64,000 bases of DNA, from assembly GCF_029784165.1 (NCBI RefSeq), contig NC_073696.1:45649858-45713857 (forward strand). The letters run 5' to 3'. Below, in pieces: positions 57,230-64,000 of the stretch. The first letter of the stretch is position 1. Every line of letters starts with the position of its first letter. Source of the DNA: Wyeomyia smithii (Eukaryota; Arthropoda; Insecta; Diptera; Culicidae). The position numbers and the translations under genes were made by a program. The notes under the pieces are model-generated. The model was not told the DNA's origin, searched no databases, and saw only the letters and a list, made by a program, of their open reading frames with translations.

Positions 57230-58920
57230 AGCTACGCATCTTCTACTAAAATGTACGTGGACTTCTGTCGTCGCATTCTATCACTCTAGCTTTCTGGGAG
57301 CTCATTTACCATTTTTCGAACGGATCGCAGTAGAGTGAACCGTCGAAAATCATGACCCATCACACTTGAATCCACACGGGATTGCTCTTCAATTTGAGGA
57401 ACAGAAGGGAGTGGACCTGTTGATACTGGCAGATCACGTTTGATCAGAACGGAATGCTCTGTAAGACGCGGAGAAATACTGTCAAGAATTCTAGGCCTAG
57501 AATTCTTAACCTAGTACTTGCAAATGAACCGAATCATTCTGCTATGACGCGACGGTGGCTGAGGAAGTGCCTATTGTCTTTGAAATAGCATCAGAACGTC
57601 GTGGATTCGATTTAGGGCGGGTTGACTACGATGTACTTAACGAAGCGTTATCAGCAATTGACTAGTACCTAGCTTTTAAACTTGCAACTGGATCTGACAG
57701 ATATTGTTGACATGTTCAACGCAGAGGTATGATAGGTAATCGAAGCTTACTTTACGCTTCAACGATCACCGATGAAACCAGCTTGAGCTAAGTGGTGTCT
57801 CCGCGAATTAATGCGTCATTGACGAGCTGCTCAGCGATACCTTTTCTAGCAAAGAATCAGTTGAGACAATTGATGTCTCATATCCTCGTAACATTGAGCG
57901 AACTCAAAGAGCTTTACGTCGACATCCAAGATAGTTCTGGTCTTTTATTCGATTCAAACGAAAGGAATGTGGATCATCAGTTTCGATGTTTTCTGCGATT
58001 TGTCAGCTAACACAGCTTCGTCCAAGGGTGAGCCATTTGCTGAGCACTTCAGAGCTGCTTTTTCGTCTGCAGTGACAGCCCCAGATAGCTTCCTGGTCTC
58101 ACTGAACACTTTACTTATCAATGACCAGACGCGATCCTGCCATCGATGTTAAAAAATTGCTCGAATTTGTGCTTCTTGTCCAGTTGTTTATTCTCTCTAC
58201 AAGGTTTGTTTCCTGCATGATGTAGTAAATCAATACTCAAGCGGATTCAAAAAAAAGAGGACAAATGTGACAAAGCCAACTATCGAAGAATCACGACATT
58301 ATGTTTTTGCTCTAAAGATTACGAGACAGTGCTTTAAACAGTGCTGTTTGAATCGTGTAAAAACTTCTTGTGACCAACATGGATTTTATTCCAAGAGATC
58401 TATCGCTACCAATCTGTCGCAGTTCTCTTCGTTGTGTACTCGCTTCATGAATGCGGGATTGCAAGTGGATGCTGTGTTCACAGACTTCAAGGCAGCGTTC
58501 GATCGTGTTAACCATAACATCCTTCTCTGAAGGCTGGAGAAAATGCTGAGCTTGTGAGATGGTTTCGATCACACCTGACTTGCAGAGTTGTATGTGTTTG
58601 TATACTCTCTCTCTCTCAACGCGTTACAACGCGATGCAGGGCTCTTCTTTGCGAACGATGTGAAAATTTTTATAACCATAACCTGTCTTGATGACTATCT
58701 GGAACAACAAAAGTTGCTTGATGCCTTCGGTGATTGGAGCCACCGAAGCCTCCTTACCCTGTGCCTGTGTAACGTCATCACCTTTAGCAGAAAGCTATAC
58801 TATCAATCAGCTTTCGTTACAGTTTGTGTGGGCAAGGACTCCAGTGCTCGCCTGCTATTCTCGCGAAATTAGGTGTGTATGCTCCGTAAAAGAATCTGCG
58901 AGGACGTGCGCTTCTAAACA
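57230..58920 (+). pseudogene. jockey-like non-LTR retrotransposon ORF2 relic
   Basis: Remnants in order: the end of an endonuclease domain (LNLVLANEP near 57510, DYDVLNEALSAID near 57625), then RT blocks QHGFYSKRSIATNL and AVFTDFKAAFDRVNHNILL (58376-58530), then FANDVKIF (near 58650) and NVITFSRKL (near 58780). The SGVPQGS block between is deleted at about 58530-58600, and the catalytic FADD reads FAND, so it is inactive. The pattern recalls mosquito jockey-type elements; the family is unverified. Confidence 0.7.
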
Positions 58921-59777
58921 TCCCAAGTAACACACAAAACATGTTAGAAAATAAGTAAAGTGTACTACAAGCGCAATTGAAAACTTGTGTTATTATAATG
59001 TGTTTGAAGTTGTTTTTCATCAGTAATACAACCGCATTTCGAAAACAAGCTCGTTTTTTTCTGGTTTTGGAAATGTTTTTAATAACATGAGTTCAAGAAT
59101 GACAATCACTATCACTTGGTCTTTTCGTAAGACGTTACACCATCTAATAACAACACTACGTACCTGTAAAATGCTTTTCCTTAGTACAATAGTCGTAGCA
59201 TTCAACACCCAACATAAAATTACTTGATCAAATTAATATTTAAATTATATGAACGATTTCTATATTTATTCGAAGCGGGTCGAAACGCGCCTTCGAAAGA
59301 TAAACACAACGCTTGCAGTGTAACCAATATCACTTCAGTTTTTTGTTATTGTATATCTAACAACGTTTTCTAGTTTTTTTAGATTTTATATCCAGATAAC
59401 GTAGAAACTATGCGAAAACAATTTCAATATTCAAGGGAAAACAACAATTCTTTTTGAAAAATTGAATATTATTTTTTGTCATCATTTTATAATCAATTAA
59501 AACTGCCACTGATAAAAGCAATTGTCGATCTAGTTGCACTGCGCAGACACAACACAGTTGCGCATGCGCTTGTTAACAGTTGTCATAGCAACAGATTTGC
59601 GCATTGCCGTATTAGTACTCGAGATGTATTTTGCCACTTAATTATATCAAGTTGGCTTGCTTCCATGCAGTTATCGGTACTTGTTCTACTAGCCTTGATG
59701 TTTGCGCTTTTCTGGTGATATTGATATCATGGAATAGGTAACGTCAACTATTCTATACCAACGTGTGTTACTTGGGA
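58921..59777. mobile_element. TIR element with TCCCAAGTAACACAC ends, 857 bp
   Basis: 15-bp perfect inverted ends at 58921-58935 and 59763-59777 enclose AT-rich noncoding DNA. The CCCAAGTAA motif is shared with the foldback MITE at 14082. The target duplication was not determined. Confidence 0.65.
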
Positions 59778-59790
59778 TAGAAACAGTGTA

Positions 59791-60758
59791 GGGGAACTGC
59801 TCCATTATTCATCACAGAAAAAAACGCATATTTTCTAACTAAATCGATCTGCTAATCCATGGAATGGATTCTTCTTAGCTCACTTTAGATTTCTCATAAA
59901 GTTGAATCCTCAAAAACTCACTTAAAAGCTTTAAATTTTATATAATATTCAGACATCTGCACTCAAAAACTCATTTAATTCAATCACCTACCTCAGAAAA
60001 CAAAATTTGCGCATTGTTCTATACGGCTACAACGGGACTCGTTCAGCAGCCAGCCAAAGTTTTTCTCATCACTAGCGGATCATTATTTATTTTAATTACT
60101 AAACAAAATCACTCACTACACTAAGAATACTTTAATCTTTGAAACGTTCACCTCAAATTTCCAAAAATCAGCTTGAATTAGCAGAAATTTTTGAGATGAA
60201 TTTCTACAATTCCTAAATTTCAACTGTATGTATTTTCATCTGTTTTCACTGCCTTGAAGAAAATCAAAAGTTGCCAAATCGGTTTCTGTTATTACGAACA
60301 AATCATACTGAAAATGTTGAATTATTCCGACATAATTGACATAAATGGACAGCACTGCTGTGGTTACCTAGGTTACCATATTTGCACGTAAACAACTACA
60401 GCGGATATCTAGGTAACCTACTACGACGGGCTGCGACTACGTTCATTCATGATAATGTGATTCATTCACAATTAACAGTGCACTGCAGTGTGATGAATAT
60501 GGGGGCGTCGTGAGATGAATAATTGAGCAGTGTTTCGAGTTTTGAGATGGATATGGAAGCGTTGTGCAAAATGGTTTGTTTTACAAGATTCAGGATAAAT
60601 CTAGCTAAGTTTACTAAATATACAATTCTGAACGATTCTATAAGAGCACGTAAGCGTATTTTGTTTATCTGTTCATTGATTTCATGAAAATTTGTTGTTT
60701 AATCCGTGCATTCTTCGTGAATATCGGCTTAATGAGTTGAATAATGGTGCAGTTCCCC
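59791..60758. mobile_element. TA-flanked TIR element, 968 bp
   Basis: Inverted ends of about 27 bp: left GGGGAACTGCTCCATTATTC, right (minus strand) GGGGAACTGCACCATTATTC. TA flanks at 59789-59790 and 60759-60760. No transposase is recognised; it sits only 13 bp from the preceding element. Confidence 0.8.
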
Positions 60759-61159
60759 TATAATCGGTACGGCTAGTATGATGCGATCAGGTTCATGTCA
60801 ATGAGGTCCAATCAGGCTGCCGATCTGTTCGACTTCAACACGATTTTGCCGAAGTTTAATCGCTAAAGGTAATTGTCTTTTTGTTAACTGTAGTTGTAGT
60901 TATTGATTTTATTCTGTCAGATGGAATTTTACATACAATATGACATCTCCAAGCGTTAAATAGTGAAGTAAGCCAATGAACAAAACTTGGCATAAACCAT
61001 TTAAGGCTGGGACGTTACGGTAAATATTTTGCATACATGTGAGAATAGTAAACTGAAATGAATCATTCACTTTTTTACATTCAATTTGTTGCTTTTCTGG
61101 CCTAATTCGCCAGTCAAAGATACAAAGTTATTCAAAAGCAACAAAATCTTCTCTATTTG

Positions 61160-62195
61160 CAATGAATGTATGCAACTTACGCTTACAAAATTCTCTCCCG
61201 TAACCTGTTCCAGCGACTGAGGCTGTTGCAGGTAGCCTTTGTTGGAGAATGCCAATTCGGTTTTCGAGTGGGGCGATCTACAACGGACCAGATGTTTACC
61301 TTGAAAGATCCTCGACAAGTTTCGAGAGCACAATTCGCAGACACATCATCTGTTTATTTACTTTAAGGCGGCGTACGACACAGTGAAACGCAACGAGCTG
61401 TGGCAAATAATACTTTATTGTGGTTTTCCAACAAAACTAATTAAACTGTTACGTGCGATGCTTGACCGTTTCACATCATGCGTCAGGACAGCGGGCGAAT
61501 TTTCGGACGCGTTTGTGATGTTAGATGGTCTGAAGCAAGGTGATGGGCTCTCGAGCTTGCTGTTCAACATAGCTTTGGCAGCGGCACCATCATCACGAAG
61601 TCCCACATACTTCTAGGCTTCGCGGACGACATTGAGATAATTGGTGTCAACCGTAGAGCAGTTGAGAAGCCCTTTACGGCTTTAAAAAGGGATGCTGCGA
61701 GAATCGGACTCACTATTAACACTGTCAAAATAGTGCATGGTGGATGGCAGAGAGCGTGGTAGTCCTGCTGGTGTTGGTGCTGCGGTGGAGATGGATGGGG
61801 ATACTTTCGAAGTGGTCGACGAATTTGTTCATCATGGTACTCTCGTGACATGTGACAACGAGGTGAGTCGCGAGGTGAAGAGACGGATTGCTGCAGCGAA
61901 TAGGGCTTATTATGGATTGAGTAGCCAGCTTAGGTCCCCTAGCCTATAAATACGTACGAAATTTGCGCTCTATAGGACTCTGATCCTCCCAGTGGCGCAC
62001 TACGGTCATGAATCGTGGACGTGGAAGGAGGCTGATCGACGAGCGCTAGGGGTCTTCGAGCGTAGAATCCTGCGATCAATAGTCGGAGGCAAACTAGAAG
62101 ATGGGATGTGGCGCAGGTACAAGAATTCCGAGCTGTACGAAGTATACAAACACGCTGATATTGTCAAGCTGATGAAACATGGCAGGTTTGTTTAG
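61160..62195 (+). pseudogene. RTE-like non-LTR reverse transcriptase relic
   Basis: Blocks in order: AYKILSRNLFQRLRLLQ; CQFGFRVGRSTTDQMFTL (61252-61305); KRNELWQI; LDGLKQGDGLSSLLFNIAL (61523-61580); catalytic GFADDIEIIGVNRRA (61615-61660); ARIGLTINT; then the C-terminal part DEFVHHGTLVTCDNEVSREV, KRRIAAANRAYYGL, HYGHESWTWKEADRRALGVF and ELYEVYKHADIVKL. Frame changes near 61365, 61590 and 61735 and a TAA after 61946 break it. It is truncated at both ends: no endonuclease, and it stops at 62195. Clade assignment is tentative. Confidence 0.75.
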
Positions 62196-62199
62196 TTAC

Positions 62200-64000
62200 T
62201 ACTGTATGCTTAACAATGCTCTCTTCGCCACTTTCCCCTATATTCAACTAAATGTTCACAGACAGGAATTTCATGACCAGTAACTGGTATAATTATTAAA
62301 ATGTGACATTAGGCAAACTTGCTCAACATTGCATTAGCCTTTAAATAAAAACCATTTCATCTTCAATCTTTCGAGCTTAACAGTAATATTCTGGAATGTA
62401 CTTGAGTTAAGTAGTATGAAAAAATAACATCATCACATCCTAGCACCTACCCTGGATCCCAATAATTGTAACAACAGTTATCGACTATCATACATCCGGT
62501 ATGGGCTCTGCCAATCAGAAGCATCCCAAGCATGCAAAAACACCACCCCACTAACACCGTTGATCTCTGCGCTCTCTTGACTGGGTGGTGACCAAAAACA
62601 ACTAGCGGTTTTTCTGTTTCCTTTGTTATTGTTGGCAGAATTTTTCCGTTCGCGGATGCCTGATCATTTCCCTATCAACATCAGAGAACGGCAGGCAGCA
62701 AAACAATGCCGTTACTCCTTGCACGTCAGAGCTTCGGAAGGGCTTGTGCGATGCACACGCCACAGTCGGAAAACCGCAACCGAAAAAAAATCGTGCTCCA
62801 TTCAAATGCAAAGGCACAAAAAGGGACTACTAACCAGACCCACTTCGGAAGTTGTGAATATGCTAGCGGTTTTTGGTCATCATATCTTTCCATTCCGCCC
62901 GACAAGTTCATCATGATTCATGTGTGTGTGGCACATTCGAACAAAAGAGATACATATCAAGGCAGAAGAGCAAGCTACTCGTTTGGGTCCTCCTAGTGCC
63001 ACTCGGAATTAGAGAAGAGGCACGGCTTTTTCTGTTCGTGTTTAAATGATGGTTTTGTTTCTCGTTTTTCCGTGCCGTACCGACCGAGTCTTATCAATGA
63101 CAAAAATTTGCATTCGTTTGGCCCGAACCTTCGAGCTTCAAAAGCTCGCCCAACTTGTCATTTACTGGGACTGACGGCTGATAAGATTACATGGAAGCAA
63201 TTGTGTTCGTTGTTTTTTCCACATCGCTGGTTCCTTGCCTCGACGGATAGCGTGTAGTGCGACAAAAAAAATAAAGAAGGGAACGTGTTTTTTTCTCAAC
63301 CTGGTCACCACAAAGGATTAATTTTTGTTTGTTAAAAGAAACTTTTCGCGTTTGTGCGCTGCTGTAATGTATTGTATGAATTCATGCTCTTACTCATGAG
63401 GTACAATTTTGATGCTAACGTTAAAGTTAATAGTTAATAGTTTCGTTTTTAATTTGAATTAGATTATATTAACGTTGTCTTTAAAAAGGTGAACTTAGAA
63501 CAAACTTTTTATTCAAGAGTATAGACTTGTCTGAATATTCAGCCGTTGTCATGTTAAGACAAAATTGAAACTGAGCTTTTTTTTTCTTCCTCAGAAGAAC
63601 TATAAAAAAATACAGTTTGAGGATAAAATGACGATTAAAGATTTTTGTTGAGTATTTCTTTCAGTAAATTTATTGAAATTTTATGTTCACGAACCAAACA
63701 GAGAATCTAGCGGTGATGCCCACAAGTAGGGGGTGAACACTGCAAGTATGCATATCCACTTTTGGTGGTATTCAGCAGTGTAGCTAGGAGCTTCTGTGGA
63801 ATGTATATATTCCCAGTTGAAAATATTACGTAGGTACATCTGAAGTAATTTCAATGAATTTACATACATATTCAAAAAGCACAAAAAATGAAAACTTTTA
63901 TTATTAACAGCTCTTCAAGCTCTTATTTCTTTAATAAGTTTAACCCTACAGAAACGGGAACGAAATGCCTCTGATTTTGATTGAATTGATTAATTCAAAG
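62200..64000. other. Noncoding DNA to the window end
   Basis: 62500-63260 is GC-richer and appears single copy; frames of 60-97 codons overlap on both strands with no recognisable domain. 63300-64000 is AT-rich. I see no gene or classifiable repeat. Confidence 0.3.

Noticed and set aside
59476..59718. 80-codon ORF with a hydrophobic C-terminus inside the TIR element
   Set aside because: Short, no homology recognised, lies inside a non-autonomous transposon; likely chance.

Overview
This is eukaryotic DNA, almost certainly from a mosquito and probably a culicine (Aedes/Culex type). The evidence is a tandem cluster of insect CYP4 cytochrome P450 genes with 54-71 bp introns, an I-clade (MosquI-like) retrotransposon, a transposase relic of the ITmD37E type described from mosquitoes, a tRNA-derived SINE, and a very low gene density packed with TA-flanked and hAT-type miniature transposons. 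The species call is inference; no search was possible.

Region 1 (1-19.3 kb) is a CYP4 cluster, all genes on the + strand. Gene A (1-1445) enters the window truncated in its second exon. Gene B (14363-16246) keeps the four-exon architecture, but exon 2 is split by a 186-bp insertion with an 8-bp duplication and an in-frame stop, and the exon 2 donor GT is mutated to GA, so it looks like a recent pseudogene. Gene C (17592-19299) is complete: four exons, 505 residues, all P450 motifs. The 5' flanks of B and C are homologous. A third orphan copy of that flank lies at about 3960-5745, interrupted by a 1.55-kb Tc1/mariner element, which suggests a lost fourth gene. A full-length 6.1-kb I-clade element (5779-11871) sits just downstream of the orphan flank with a 14-bp target-site duplication; both its ORFs are decayed.

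Region 2 (19.3-33.7 kb) is a transposon graveyard. It holds three copies of a roughly 1-kb repeat unit with TATA-like and TATCGATA motifs, a 317-bp hAT MITE with a clean 8-bp duplication, an ITmD37E element nested in a Tc1 copy, a second Tc1 copy, a 615-bp hAT-like element nested in another repeat, and a family of short repeats in both orientations.

Region 3 (33.7-50 kb) is mostly single-copy, AT-rich noncoding DNA. At 37.2-41.9 kb lies a degenerate AAATCCT-type heptamer array that was invaded separately by a pogo-like element and a TA-flanked MITE, with another MITE in a gap within it. Foldback MITEs lie at 47.2 and 48.6 kb.

Region 4 (50-64 kb) carries relics of three different non-LTR reverse transcriptases (CR1/L2-like on the minus strand, jockey-like and RTE-like on the plus strand), a mariner relic, and three further elements with terminal inverted repeats (55.4, 58.9 and 59.8 kb). 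Only the CYP4 genes look like functional host genes. I found no convincing host gene from 19.3 kb to the end. No novel multi-gene system is evident; the most informative signal is the birth-and-death history of the P450 cluster and the datable nested insertions.
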